Source: Ichthyophis bannanicus (lineage: Eukaryota > Chordata > Amphibia > Gymnophiona > Ichthyophiidae). Taken from it: a stretch of DNA of 64,000 bases. Below are positions 31,431 to 43,199 of the stretch, piece by piece. The first letter of the stretch is position 1; the number at the start of each line of letters is the position of its first letter. Made by a program: the position numbers and the translations under genes. Under the pieces are notes generated by a model. The model was not told the DNA's origin. It saw only the letters and a program-made list of their open reading frames with translations, and searched no databases. The stretch covers positions 195,540,184 through 195,604,183 of the forward strand of contig CM066044.1 in assembly GCA_033557465.1 (NCBI GenBank). Reading direction: 5' to 3'.

Positions 31431-31586
31431 GACTGAGAATTGCTAGGAAGACAGGCACGCATGCATGGAGGGATGCTCCCAAAAGCATTCCTATTGGACG
31501 CTGGAGATTGTTCCCACGCGGGGCTTCATTGATGCTGATGTCACCTATATGTGAAGATTGCATTTCTGCTTGTTCCTGGAGATCGA
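31431..31586 (-). repeat. Right inverted terminal repeat of DIRS 2
   Basis: 'GGATGCTCCCAAAAGCATTC' and 'GATGCTGATGTCACCTATAT' are complementary to the left repeat. The outer edge ends near GGAGATCGAG. Confidence 0.8.
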
Positions 31587-31926
31587 GACACACTTTATCA
31601 TCTCATGTTGAATTCTTCCTCCACACCCCACCCTAGATATGCATGATTTTGCAAATGAAGGCTAGGGAACTGTTTCGCTTTGTCACATTGTAAATGTGCT
31701 GTTTCACATGTGCACACAGTCCCCAGATATTAACACATACAGCCCCTGACACACCTCATGGCATACAGACACACACGCAGATTTCAATCTGTATATTTAT
31801 AAGCAAATTCATAATAATTTAATTTGAATTTATTCTTTCTTTTATTCAGTTTGATGATATGGTGTATAGCGATCGGATCTCATACTGGACAGTCCAATTT
31901 GGTAACTATTATCATTATAGTCTGTG
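31587..31926. other. No gene recognised
   Basis: AT-rich DNA between DIRS 2 and the small palindromic element; no motif recognised. Confidence 0.35.
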
Positions 31927-32026
31927 GGGTATGTTTACTAAATGGCGGTAGCAGCTTCTGTGCAATATCGGGACCGCGACTCCGATATCACACAGAAGCC
32001 GCTATTGCCATTTAGTAAACATACCA
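31927..32026. mobile_element. Palindromic MITE (100 bp) with 5-bp duplication
   Basis: Arms of about 45 bp, starting (G)GGTATGTTTACTAAATGGC and closing GCCATTTAGTAAACATACC(A), fold on each other with a loop of a few bases. CTGTG lies directly on both sides (31922-31926 and 32027-32031), suggesting a 5-bp target duplication. No coding capacity. The superfamily cannot be assigned from the ends alone. Confidence 0.7.
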
Positions 32027-32130
32027 CTGTGTCTCTTGGCTACGCATTTAATTTTATTGATAATGGGTAGCTTAGGAGTACAGTCCATAATAAATATACA
32101 TATGTCGATTGGTAGAAAAGACAATTCTTA

Positions 32131-33545
32131 CAGTGCTTTGTGAAAGTATTCATCCCCTTGGTTTTTGTCCTGTTTTGTCGCATTACAACATGGGATGAAA
32201 ATGGAGGTTCATTTGGATGTTAGATAATGGATTTAACAATATAGTCCAAATTGGTAAAGTGGAACGACAATAAAATACCTTGTATATATATAAAAAAAAG
32301 TAAAAATTGAAAAGTTGTGAGTGTATATGTATTGCTATGAAACCCCTAAATAAGATCTGGTCTAACCAGTTAACCTCAGAATTCACATAATTAGTTGATT
32401 AGAGTCTACCTGTGTGCAGTCAGTGTCACATGATACTTGTATAAAGATACCTGTTTTTAAAGGCCCCTGACTCTGCAACATCACTAAGCAAGCAACATAT
32501 AGCTGCACTTGCGGCTTTGTATATAGTTGCCTTCTGTACATAGTTTATTATGTTCTCTGTTTAAGAAACCTGTTTAATGTAACCTGTTTAATGTTTAAGA
32601 AACCTGTTTAATGTAACCTGTTTAATGTATTGCCCTGTTCATTGTAAGCACTGATCAATTTTGTGAAGTGTAATTTCTGTTCACTGTAAACCGCGCTGAT
32701 GTCGAATAGCGCGGTATAAAAGAAACTTTAAATAAATAAATAAATAAATAAATAACATGAAGACCAAGGAGCACTCCAAACAGGTCAGAGACAAAGTTGT
32801 GGAGAAGTATAGATCAGGGTTGGGTTATAAAAAAATATCCCAAATTCTGAATATCCCACGGAGCTCCATTAAATCCATCATAACAAAATGGAAAGAATAT
32901 GGCACCACTACAAACCTGACAAGAGAAGGCCGCCCACCAAAACTCAGACTGGGCAAGGAGGGCATTAATCAGAGATGCCACAAAGACACCAAGGATAACG
33001 CTGAAGGAGCTGCAAAGATCCACAGTGTAGATGGGAGTATCTGTCCATAGGACCACTGCAAGCCACACACTCCACAGAGTGGGGCTTTATGGAAGATTGG
33101 CCAGAAAAAAAGCCCTTGCTTAAAGAAAGAAATAAGAAAACACGTTTGGAGTTTGCATAAGAGAATGTGTCAGCCCCCTCCGAACACATGGAAGAAGGTT
33201 CTCTGGTCAGATGAGACGAAAATTGAACTTTTTGGCCATCATGGGAAATGCCATGCGTGGTGCAAATCCAACACTTCCCATCACCTCGAGAACATCATTC
33301 CCACAGTGAAACATGGTGGTGGCAGCATCATGCTGTGGGGATGTTTTTCATTGGCAGGAACAAGAAAACTGATCAAGACTGAAGGAATGATGGATGGCAC
33401 AAAATACAGGGCAGTTTTTGAGGAAAACCTGTTTCAGTCTGACAGAGATTGGAGAGTGGGACGAAGGTTCACCTTCCAGCAGGAGAATGATCCTAAACAT
33501 ACTGCTAATGCTACACTGGATATATCTTGTCTCAGCTTTAAAGTC
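32131..33545 (+). mobile_element. Tc1/mariner transposon C, truncated at the 3' end
   Basis: It starts CAGTGCTTTGTGAAAGTATTC after TA, a standard Tc1 end. A LINE tail has inserted at 'AGCAAGCAACAT', just before the transposase ATG. The right end is missing: coding sequence breaks off after 'HTANATLD' and DIRS terminal-repeat sequence follows at once. It is a different subfamily from Tc1 A and B. Confidence 0.8.
32500..32756 (+). repeat. L2-type LINE 3' end inserted in Tc1 C
   Basis: About 250 bp ending TGTAAACCGCGCTGATGTC...GCGCGGTATAAAAG with (AAAT)n splits 'GCAAGCAACAT' from 'AACATGAAGACC'. The shared AACAT may be the target duplication. An internal 'AACCTGTTTAATGT' word is tandemly repeated near 32570-32630. 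Confidence 0.75.
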
Positions 33546-33551
33546 AACTGA
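32757..33551 (+). pseudogene. Tc1 transposase (Tc1 C), two frames, C-terminus lost
   Basis: The first frame starts 'MKTKEHSKQVRDKVVEKYRS' and 'GYKKISQILNIPRSSIKSII', a paired-type helix-turn-helix, followed by 'GRPPKLR'. After a frame break near 33050 the catalytic region reads 'KKVLWSDETKIELFG' and '[12 protein letters not shown]', with the second Asp block at 'FQQENDPKHTANATLD'. The third catalytic Glu block (PIENLW) is missing because the element is cut at about 33545. Confidence 0.85.
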
Positions 33552-33554
33552 AGA

Positions 33555-33735
33555 GGGACAGTTGGGAAAGGCGGGAAGGCAGCACACAGGCACTGTGGGA
33601 TGCTCCCAAAAGCTTTCCTATTGGACACTGGGGAGCGTTCCCGCGCAGGCTCAGTCGGTACCGACGATACCCATATGTGAAGACTAAATTCCTGCTGTTC
33701 CCGGAGATCTCCTGTTACAGGTGAGTAACTATGCT
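33555..33735 (-). repeat. Lone DIRS terminal repeat joined to truncated Tc1 C
   Basis: 'GGGATGCTCCCAAAAGC', 'CCTATTGGACACTGGGGAGC' and 'CATATGTGAAGACTAAATTC', then 'CTGTTACAGGTGAGTAACTA', match the reverse complement of the DIRS 2 left repeat including its outer extension. No other DIRS sequence accompanies it. Confidence 0.75.
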
Positions 33736-34462
33736 TTACTATGATGCTACATTTTTATTATGTTGTATATATTTTTCCTATTTATTGTATTAATATGGTG
33801 GGACCTTTATTATATGGATTAGGAAAGTATGTTATTGGCTTATCACTTCCCTAGTGAGAGTGGGGCTATCGAAGATCACAATTTTGTGTTCTACCAGTGC
33901 AATAACACGTTTTTTGCATGAGCTACCTGTGTGCAAAGCCTCAAGCAGACAGCAGTGCACAGCACATTTAAATGTAAGGTAATGGAGCAATTAACCCTCC
34001 ATTGCCTCAGGTACACATAGATTGTGAGCCCTTTGGGGACAAGGGAATGTATCCAGTATCTGCTTGTAATGACTGTAAACTGCTCTGATGCCCTTCAGCC
34101 TGGGCAGTATATCAAGAAATCGCATAAACATAACTATAATTAGCACATGCAAAGAAGTGTGCAGAAGACCAGAAGACTGAGCTCAACGCTGGGATTTTAA
34201 TGCAAGGTCTGAGACGACGAAAAGGGTTAGCTCACTGGTGAGGAATTTATGCCTATTTTTTATCTTTAACATACAGCACCTGCAACTTTTCTCTGGCTTT
34301 GCTGAAGGGAATGGTAAAGGAAAACAAAACAAAACAAAAAAAAACCAGAAGCGTCAGGTCCTAGGTATGCAACTACTTTTGGTCATAAAATATTATTTGG
34401 TGACTTTTTGTTCATGTTCACATTTCCCAAAATTTGCCCTTTCCATATACAGATATTACAGT
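33736..34462. other. Mostly unassigned DNA with one SINE fragment
   Basis: AT-rich DNA with no coding motif. A MIR-like SINE fragment lies at about 33985-34130 and is listed separately. An A-rich stretch occurs near 34320-34345. Confidence 0.4.
33985..34130 (+). repeat. MIR-like SINE fragment
   Basis: 'TTAACCCTCCATTGCCTCAG' and 'GATTGTGAGCCCTTTGGGGA' are typical MIR-core and 3' SINE words, followed by a degraded 'GTAAACTGCTCTGATGCCC...GGCAGTATATC' LINE-type tail. Confidence 0.65.
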
Positions 34463-35010
34463 TGTGGTCAGCATTATTGGCACCCTTGCATTTTAGGTTT
34501 ATTGTGTACAATATCTTGAGAAATAATTGGAAATATTCCAACTTTATGTCATCAAAATATGTTAATATGTTTAAAGGTACACAACCAAAAAAAATGTCTC
34601 TGCAACTTAGACATAGTAATTTGAGAAAAAAACAAAAAAATATGACCTGGTCAGGATTAATGGCACCCTTCACTAATATTTGGTCGCACAACCCTTGGCA
34701 GTGATGACAGCCTCCAAATGTTTCTTGTTGCCAGCTATAAGTTTTGTAAATCTGTCTGCTGGTAGTTTTTCCCACTCAAACTATAATTTGTTCCAGCTCA
34801 TAAATATTTCCAGAATTCCTTTTACCAATGGCAGATTTTAGCTCTTTCCAAAGGCTCTCGATTGGATTGAGATCAGGACTCACTGCTGGCCAGTTTAAAC
34901 CAGTCCATTTGTTCCTTTTTAACCATTCTTTTGTACTTTTGGATGTATGTTTTGGGTCATTGTCCTGCTGGAGGACCCATGACCTTCAACCCACATCTAG
35001 CTTTCTGCTG
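34463..35010 (-). mobile_element. Tc1/mariner transposon B, truncated
   Basis: It begins CAGTTGTGGTCAGCATTATT after TA and matches the left third of Tc1 A closely, for example 'GACCTGGTCAGGATTAATGG' and 'CAGTGATGACAGCCTCCAAA'. It breaks off after 'CATCTAGCTTTCTG'. The coding remnant on the minus strand covers only the transposase C-terminus and is full of breaks. Confidence 0.8.
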
Positions 35011-36080
35011 GGTAAACTGATGATTAAACTGCATACAATGATCTACTATTGGCACAGATCTACATCCAATATTCAAACAGGATTTATGTTCTTGCAGACA
35101 TACTGTAATGGGTCTCTTTTTGCAGTCAACTTATACTTTAGAACACATTTATTTAAAACAAAATATTTCTAACCTGTATATCAATGTATTTACTAAAATC
35201 AGTCTCTGCTCTGTGGCGTTTTCAAATCTAGTCAAGACAGACAAGATAAACATTTGGAGAGATTAAGGAAAACTACTTAAAGTCTTAGCTTAAAGACCAG
35301 TACCGTTTTTATCTCATTGCCCGAGTATATAAATTGAATCTTTGCTCTGACTGGCAGTAGCCTTGCTCCCCCCCCCCCCATATCTCTCTGCCATTTGCAA
35401 CCCCACCATTCCAGTACGGAGACTCAACATAGAGCTAGAGAGAGATACACATGACCCAAAGCTTCTGTTCTCTGAGCCATAACTGGGAAAATGGAGCAGG
35501 AAAGATGTGAGGGGAAATCTGACTCTAGCACTTGGGGGTCAGGGGGTTGGGTGGAGAAGTAGGCTGCTACTCAGGTCCTTTCTCCCTCACTCCTTGCCAA
35601 TAGGAGAAAATATCACTTAACTACTAACCTCCCCATGTGGTTTATATGCAGCACTGTAGCAGAGCCTGGACCACATGGTGGGAAAGTAGATGCAGGGAAA
35701 TGGTGTATTTTCCCTTTTTTTCTTGCATGTGTATAGAGTTGCCAATGGGGGGGAGGGGTTTTGAAGTATCTGCCCCAGGTGCAATTTGGCCCACATCCAA
35801 CATCGCTCATTTTCATCAACTGATTTTGCTTGTTACATGTACTTTTGCAAAGTAATCGAAGCTAGAACAAACCATGACTTCAGTATGGGGCTTGCTGCTC
35901 TGATCATGACCAGTTTTTCTGGTTGTTTGGACTTGCCTTTTCTATTGGGTGGTGGGAGAGACTGAATAAGAACTCTTTGTGAAATGAAATTGCTCCAGGG
36001 CTGGGAACATTCATTGTGTGGAAAAGTCAAACAAGACTGTATGGTTTACTATCAAGGATCACCGGCTGACCTTTTCAAAA
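35011..36080. other. No gene recognised
   Basis: A C run near 35370 and otherwise unremarkable sequence. No repeat end or coding motif was recognised. Confidence 0.35.
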
Positions 36081-36084
36081 GTTC

Positions 36085-36312
36085 CTTAGTCAATCCTGGA
36101 GGACTGGAGATGGCTGGATATGGTTTCTCTTCACAAAAGCAGAAGTAAGGAGGAAGACGGGAACTATGGGCCAGTTAGTCCGACTTTGCTGGTGAGTAAA
36201 TTAATAGAACTGCAATAAAAACAGGAGATAGTGCAGTGTTTTGGAATCAATAAATTACAGCAGGCTTTGCTACAGGCAAAACCTATCAGATGAAATCTGA
36301 TTGTCAGCCCGG
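36085..36312 (+). mobile_element. Old CR1 fragment (RT fingers region)
   Basis: 'CACAAAAGCAGAAGTAAGGA', 'GGGCCAGTTAGTCCGACTTT' and 'GGTGAGTAAATTAATAGAA', then 'CAGATGAAATCTGATTG', align with CR1 coding DNA at 58840-59025 ('YRPVSLTLVASKLLE'). It is clearly more diverged than the other CR1 copies and has no open frame. Confidence 0.65.
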
Positions 36313-37676
36313 ATAATCCCAGGGTGCAAAGGGACGTATGGGGCAAAGGTGGTACCTGCTTGCTATAAACAAAAGTGAGTGCTGTAGCATTTGAGACTGC
36401 TATTGATGAAGGACTTAATAGCTGAAAGGATTCTTTCTGAGTTTTTGTTTATGCTGGCTCCTGTAGCTTTGAAAATCAACTTTTCTTTTCAGTTGATGGA
36501 TATTACTGGCTGCAGGTACACCACACAGTCATAGGGGCATCCATAGGACCTGATATGGCAAATTTGCATGTTGCTTAATTTTTAGAAATGCTTTGTACTT
36601 GTTTGCCCCTTAAAGGCAGACTGCAGCAGCTTTTTTTTAAAAAACGAGATGAACGTAACACTGTCCTGTTTCCTTAAAGAATGATTCTGATTTGAAATTC
36701 ACATATGGTGCAAATACTCAAGTTTGTTTTTAAATAAATATATTACCATCTTAAGAGTGGGCAATCTGCATTTTCTAGGTACTGAAATCCTAGAACTAGG
36801 ACTAAGTACCTTCTTCCATTATTTTTCCCAATGATGAAGGTGACAGCTGCTATAACGTGCCTACTGGGCAATTCTTCGAGCCGAGATATCCATGTTCTAA
36901 CGTGGATGATTTTAAGATACAAACTAAAGAAATAATGACTTGGTTTCTTGACCATAGATGCTGCATGACCACAATTAGAGATCTCTCAATGATTTCTGCT
37001 AGATGATGTGCCATTTAATTCAGTAGTAGAAAAAGAAGCGCGTGTTTTACCATTTTTGGGAAATGCAGCAGCTCTGCAAAGAATTTTACTGAAACACTGG
37101 AATATCCTCACCAATCCTGAATAGAAAATGCTTCTCCTGTTTTTCGCTTATAAACGAGCACAGACTAATAGCCTTAGTGATATGATTCCATGTTTGTAAC
37201 AAAGGCATTACACCTCTGTGGCTACCGTACTGTATGCCCCCACTCTCTGAAATGATATTTTTATTTTACTAGCGATACTGTATCATACTTACAACTAGCA
37301 GTACATGTTCAAGCAGTGGAGCTGTGTATGGCTCATGCTGCAAAGACACAGACAAGAACATCATTGTCACATATAAACAAGGACTGCTGTTAGGCTCTTG
37401 GGTAAATCACTGCTAAGATATTTTTCTCATTAGATTTTTGCAGTTATTGAGGTAGTTCATTCATGATGGCAGAGAGGAACCTTTGATCATATTTTGACCC
37501 AGTGGATGTACAAGTTGGACACTGTGGAGCCAGGGCTCTTTACATTGAGATAAAGTAGTCCCTCTCAAGTTATTGCCTCCCATTGCCTGCATTCAACTTT
37601 GCTGCACAGGCTACTGTCTCCCCACTACCTGGACTTGTAACTCACACTGTGTAGTATGTAATCCCAATGTGTAACT
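36313..37676. other. No gene recognised
   Basis: AT-rich DNA without assignable repeats or coding motifs; possibly single-copy or very old repeat DNA. Confidence 0.35.
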
Positions 37677-37678
37677 CA

Positions 37679-37738
37679 ATGTGTGTGTGTGTGTGTGTGT
37701 GTATACACATATATATATATACACATACATATACACAC
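37679..37738 (+). repeat. (TG)n/(TA)n microsatellite
   Basis: A TG dinucleotide run of about 12 units passes into TATACACATATATATATATA and an ACATACATA tail. It is a compound alternating purine-pyrimidine tract. Confidence 0.9.
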
Positions 37739-38216
37739 TGCTTAGTGTCAGTGTCTAGAATCCTTAGCCACCCACTGTGTTGAAGATATCATACGCTCTT
37801 AGCCCCCACTACTATGGCCCCACACTACATTGTCCTTCTCTTCCTCATTCTCCCCAACTGCCTCCCCTCCTACCAACACCCTCACTCCTCTCCCCCCTAC
37901 TCTCCCTCCTCACCTCCCCCTCCATTCCGTTCTCTAACCTTACATCTGCCCTTGAGCTCCATCACACCCTCCCCCTCATTCAACCAACCCCCTCTCTAAG
38001 ACAACCCCACCCCTCGCTTCCGCTGTATTGCCACCGCTTTTCCCCACTCCCTACTTCTCCTCCTCCTCCTCTCATCAGGTAATATCAACCCTAACACCAG
38101 CCCCCCTCAATTTCTTTCTCACCCTAAGAAGAGTTCCTCACATACCCTATCTAATCTCATCCATATCCCACTCTTTTCCCCACCCACCCTCCCTCACTCA
38201 CACCAATCATCCATAG

Positions 38217-39459
38217 ATGTTAACCCAACCCCTGCCCCCTCCAGAGCTCTGTCTCTGTCTTACTCTAAAAATAGATCCTCACGAATCCTACCTGATAGAC
38301 ACACTCACTGGTACCCTGGGCCCCTCTAGATCTCAGTATCACTCTAGAAATAGTTCCCCACATAACGGACCCACTAGACCGCCGTCTTACTTTGGAAAGA
38401 AACCCTCCCGTAACTTGTCTAACCTTATCCATATCCCCCTCCTTTCTCCCTCCACTCTCCCGTTCTCATGTGCCCTATGGAACGCATGCTCAGTTTCTAA
38501 GAAACCTGTTACGCATGATCTCTTCATATCTAAAGCGCTACACCTGCTTGCCCTAACTGAGACCTGGCTCCTCCCAGACGATACGGCATCCATTGCTGCT
38601 CTCTGCCATGGAGGCTACCAGTTCTCCCATACACCTCGAACCACTGGTTGCAGTGGAGGTGTTGGGCTTCTACTATCTCCTTCTTGCCAATTCCAACCTC
38701 TCCCTCTGCCTCAGTCACACTCCTCCCTCTCTTTCAAAGTCCACTCCATTTGCCTCTTCTCACCACTTCCCCTCCGGGTAGCTGTTATTTACCACCCACC
38801 CAACAAATCCAAATCAACCTTTCTTACTGACTTTGACTCCTGGCTCTCTGCCTTCATCGATCCCTCTTCCCCCACTCTTATTCTCTGTGACTTTAATATT
38901 CACGTTGATAACCCCTCTGATCCCCCATGCTTTAAAGTTCCTTGCCCTCACATCCTCGTTTGACCTACAACTCTGCTCCACTGCCCCCACCCACGTGCAC
39001 GGCCACTACCTGGACTTGGTACTCTTCTCTAACTCCTCTCCCTCAAACTTCCACAACACAATCCTTCCTTCATCTGATCATCACCTCTTAACCTTTAATC
39101 TTCAGCTTCCACTCTCTCAACCCCGTCCTGTCTCCTCCAACTTATTTAGAAATCTTCATAATATTGATCCCCTGACTCTCTCCTCTACCATTTCTCCATC
39201 TCTCTCCTCTATTGTGTCCTCCAAGTCCGTCGATGAAGCAGTATCCTCTTATAATGCTGCACTATCCTTTGCTCTTGATACTCTTGCCCCACCCACCCCT
39301 CGTCCTGTCAGATGTTCTACCCCTGGCCCTTGCTTTCACCCACAACCCGCTATTTACGCACATGTGCCCATTCTGCTGAACGCGCCTGGGCCAAATCCCG
39401 CTCCCCAGAAGACCTCATTCACTTCAAATTCTTGCTCGGCTCCTTCCAGTCAGCCATAG
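38217..39459 (+). pseudogene. L2 endonuclease domain
   Basis: The frame gives 'FSCALWNACSVSKKPVTHDL', 'LHLLALTETWLLPDDTAS', 'GGVGLLLS', 'VAVIYHPPNKSKSTFL' and 'LILCDFNIHVDNP'. After a frame break at about 38960 it continues with 'GHYLDLVLFSN' and 'ILPSSDHHLLTFNLQLPL'. These are the APE-type endonuclease motifs (N, E, Y/P, D-F-N, D-H). The catalytic Glu, Asp and His appear present, but the frame is broken. Confidence 0.85.
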
Positions 39460-41244
39460 CACTTGTCAAATAAGAATACTATATACATCTGATTAACTCC
39501 CTCGCCTCTGATCCTCGCCGCCTCTTTAATACCCTCAATTCTCTCCTCAAGGTGCCCCCACCCCCGGTCCCCCCACCCCCGGTCCCCCCCTCCCTCTCTG
39601 CCCAAACCCTAGCTGATTACTTCCACAACAAAATCCACAAGATCACCCTCCAATTCCCCACTGCATCATCTACCTCTCCCCCTCCCCAATTCTCCTCCGC
39701 CATCCATACTTCCCCTGCTACCCTCTCCTCCTTCCCCACAATCTCCGAAGAGGAAACCACACTCCTCCTCCAAACCCACCACCTGTTCCTCTCACCCTAT
39801 CCCCACCCATCTCCTACATCCCATCTCCCCCACCGTTGTTCCATCCATCTCTCATATTCTCAACCTCTCACTCTCCTCTGCAACTGTCCCAGTCAACTTC
39901 AAGCATGCTGTTGTCACACCTCTCCTCAAGAAACCCTCACTTGATCCCACCTGCCCTTCTAACTATCGACACATCTCCTTCCTTCCCTTCATTTCTAAAC
40001 TACTAGAACGAGCAGTCCACCACCGCTGCCTTGACTTCCTCACCTCTCATGACCTCTTGGACCCACTACAATCAGGCTTCCGGCCCCTACACTCCATTGA
40101 AACGGCCCTTACAAAAGTCTCCAATGACTTGCTCCTGGCTAAATCTAATGGACTCTACTCTGTCCTCATCCTTCTCGACCTCTCCGCAGCCTTTGACACT
40201 GTTGACCACAATATTCTCCCTGACACCCTCTCCTCGCTTGGCTTCAGGGACTTCATGCTATCCTGGTTCTCCTCCTACCTCTCCCATCGCTCCTTTAGTG
40301 TATGCTCTGGGGGCTCCTCCTCCTCCCCTACCCCACTCCATGTTGGTGTTCCACAGGGATCCGTCTTGGGCCCCCTCCTTTTCTCCCTTTATACCCAGTC
40401 CCTTGGCGCACTTATCTCCTCCCATGGCTTTCAGTACCATCTCTACGCCGATGACTCCCAGATCTACCTCTCTGCACCTGATATCTCCCCAGCGGTCCAA
40501 ACCAAGATCTCAGCCTGCCTTTCTGACATCGCTGCCTGGATGTCCCATCGCCGCTTGAAACTGAACATGGCCAAGACTGAACTCCTCGTCTTTCCCCCCC
40601 AACTCTGCCCCTTGTCTTTCCCCTTTCTCAGTCTCAGTGTATGATCCTTCCTGTTCCCATAGCCTACAATTAGGGGGTTATCTTTGACACCACTCTCTCC
40701 TTCTCCTCACACATCCAGCTTGTAGCTAAGACCTGCCGCTTCTTCCTCTTCAACATTAGCAAAATCCGCCCCTTCCTTTCTGAACACACTACCAAAATGC
40801 TTATCCACGCCTTAATTTCCTCTCGCCTAGATTACTGCAACCTGCTCCTTGCCAGTCTCCCCGCGAATCAACTCTTTCCCCTTCAATCTAATATTCCGCC
40901 AGTCCCGCCATGCCCACATTACTCCGCTTCTCAAGTCATTTCATTGGCTCCCCATCCAATTCCGCATACAGTTCAAACTTCTCATAATGACCTATAAATG
41001 CATCCACTCTGCGGCCCCTCAATACCTCTCATCCCTTATCTCTCCCTACATCCCCTCTCGGGAACTTCGCTCCGCTAACAAACTACTTCTATTTAGGCCT
41101 TTCACTCGCATAGCTAACTCACACCTTCACTCCTTTCACCTCGCTGCACCCTACGCCTGGAACAACCTACTTATGTCTATACGCCAAGCACCCTCACTGG
41201 CCCTCTTCAAATCCAAGCTGAAAACCCACCTCTTCAGATCCTGA
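39460..41244 (+). pseudogene. L2 reverse transcriptase and C-terminal domain
   Basis: Key blocks are '[20 protein letters not shown]', '[16 protein letters not shown]', '[20 protein letters not shown]' and '[16 protein letters not shown]' with catalytic YADD. Next are 'ALISSRLDYCNLLLASLPAN', 'HITPLLKSFHWLPIQFRIQ' and 'AAPYAWNNL..SIRQAPSLA', then 'KTHLFRS'. Frameshifts near 39945, 40644 and 40900 break it. The YADDSQ signature and the 'SRLDYCN' block place it in the L2 clade. Confidence 0.85.
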
Positions 41245-41469
41245 CTTCCACCCTTATCCTAACCCGATTCCCATCAATCTCCCATGACCGAATTACACAG
41301 ACATAAGAACATAAGATATGCCATACTGGGTCAGACCAAGGTCCATCAAGTCCAGTATCCTGTTTCCAACAATGGCCAATCTAGGTCATACGTACCTAGC
41401 AGTTTCCCCAAAAGAGACAGGTTCCACAATGCTTGTACTGGGTCAAGCACTGATATCCTGGGTCCTTTC

Positions 41470-43165
41470 TTAATAATGGTTTATGGACCTTTCCTCCAGG
41501 AACTTGTCCAAACCTTTTTTAAACCCAGCTACACTAACAGCCTTTACTACATCCACTGGTAACAAATTCCAGAGTTTGATTACACGTTGAGTGAAAAAAT
41601 ATTTTCTTTTATTAGTCTTAAATAGTTTACCCTGTAGCTTCATTGCATGTCCCCTAGTCTTTCTATATTCTGATAACGTAAACAATCGATCTATGTTTAC
41701 CGATTCCACTCCGTTCATTAATTTATAGACTAACATCTCTTCCCTCAGCCATCTCTTTTCCAGGTTAAAGAGCCCTAACCTTTTTAGCCTTTCTTCATAG
41801 GAGCATCCTTCCATCCCCTTTATCATTTTGGTGGCTCTTATCTGAACCTTTTCTAATAACGCTATATCCTTTTTAAGATATGGCGACAAGAATTGCACAC
41901 AATATTCAAGGTGCGGTCTCACCATGGAACGATATAGAGGCATTATAATATCTTTTGTTTTATTTTCCATTCCTTTCCTTATGATACCTAGCATTCTATT
42001 TGCTCGCTTGGCTGCCACTGCACTCTGGGCCGAGGGTTTTAACATGTTATCCACAATGATGCCTAAATCTTTTTCCTGGATGGTGGTTCCTAATGTGGAA
42101 CCTTGCATCGTGTAACCATAGTTTGGGTTGTTCTCCCTAGGTGCATAACTTTGCACTTGTCCACATTAAATTTCATCTGCCATTTTGATGCCCAGTCTTC
42201 CAATTTATCAAGATCCTCTTGCAATTTTCCACAATCCTCTTGGGTTTTAACAACTTTAAATAGTTTTGTGTCGTCTGCAAATTTGATAACCTCACTAGTT
42301 ATTCCACTTTCCAGGTCATTTATGAATATGTCAAAAAGCAGCGGACCCAGCACAGATCCCTGGGGTACACCACTATTCACCTTTCTCCATTGGGAAAATT
42401 GGCCATTTAGCCCTACCCTCTGCTTTCTATCTTTTAACCAGTTCGTGATTCATAGTAGTACACTGCCTCCTATCCCATGACTCTTTAGTTTTGCCAAAAG
42501 TCTCTGATGAGGGACCTTGTCAAAGGCTTTCTGAAAGTCCAGATACACTATATCAACCGACTCGCCTTTGTCCACCTGTTTATTCACACCTTCAAAAAAC
42601 CCATAACAGATTAGTAAGACAAAATCTTCCTTGTCTAAAGCCATGTTGGCTGTCTCCCATTAGGCCATGACTATCTACATGCTGAGTAATTTTATTCTTT
42701 ATGATGGTTTCTACCATTTTTCCTGGTACTGACGTTAGGCTCACCGGTCTGTAGTTTCCCGGATCACCCCTGGATCCCTTTTTAAAAATTGGTGTTACAT
42801 TGGCGATCCTCCAATCTTCAGCTATTAGAGGTGATTTTAATGATAGTTCACAGATTACTAATAACAGGTCTGCAATCTCATATTTCAGTTCTTTCAACAC
42901 CCTTGGATGTATACCATCCAGCCCAGGTGATTTGCTACTCTTCAGTTTATCTAATAGTTGTAATACATCTTCCTGATGTATCGATATTTCCTTCAATTCT
43001 TCCGCACCTTTAAATACCACTTCAGTCATGGGTAACATCCCTACATCTTCCTCAGTAAAGACCGAAGCAAAGAATTCATTCAGTCTCTCCACTATCGCCT
43101 TGTCGCCTCTTAGTGCCCCTTTAACCCCTCTATCATCTAATGGACCAACTGACACTCTCACAGGT
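41470..43165 (-). pseudogene. CR1 reverse transcriptase and C-terminal domain
   Basis: Blocks in order: 'LDKLKSSKSPGLDGIHPRVL', 'NYRPVSLTSVPGKMVETIIK', 'QHGFRQGRFCLTNLL', 'VDIVYLDFQKAFDKVPHQRL' and '[20 protein letters not shown]'. These are followed by 'VIKFADDTKLFKVV' with catalytic FADD, '[19 protein letters not shown]', and '[20 protein letters not shown]'. Frameshifts separate the pieces near 42130, 42450 and 42640. Product would be the non-LTR retrotransposon polymerase. Confidence 0.9.
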
Positions 43166-43199
43166 TTTTTTTGCTATGAATGTACTTGAAAAAGTCTTT

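Larger units (their letters stand above)
23699..31586 (-). mobile_element. DIRS-type retrotransposon 2, carrying two LINE insertions
   Basis: Inverted ends (23699-23893 and 31431-31586) share 'CATATGGGTGATGTCAGCAT', 'CCAATAGGAATGCTTTTGGG' and 'AGCATCCCTCC' in opposite orientations. An internal complementary region lies just inside the left end. On the minus strand, in 5' to 3' order, it has a gag start near 29110, gag, RT with YLDD, RNase H and the end of a tyrosine recombinase. All are interrupted by stops and by L2 and L2-like insertions at 26917-28200 and 29187-31205. Without these the element is about 4.6 kb. Confidence 0.85.
37760..41285 (+). mobile_element. L2 LINE, nearly full ORF2, 3' end cut by a CR1
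   Basis: A C/T-rich 5' leader (about 37800-38220) precedes an ORF2 with endonuclease, RT and C-terminal domain, broken by several frameshifts. The sequence ends in the 3' UTR at 'CATGACCGAATTACACAG', where an antisense CR1 tail begins, so the usual AT-rich L2 tail is missing. Confidence 0.85.
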
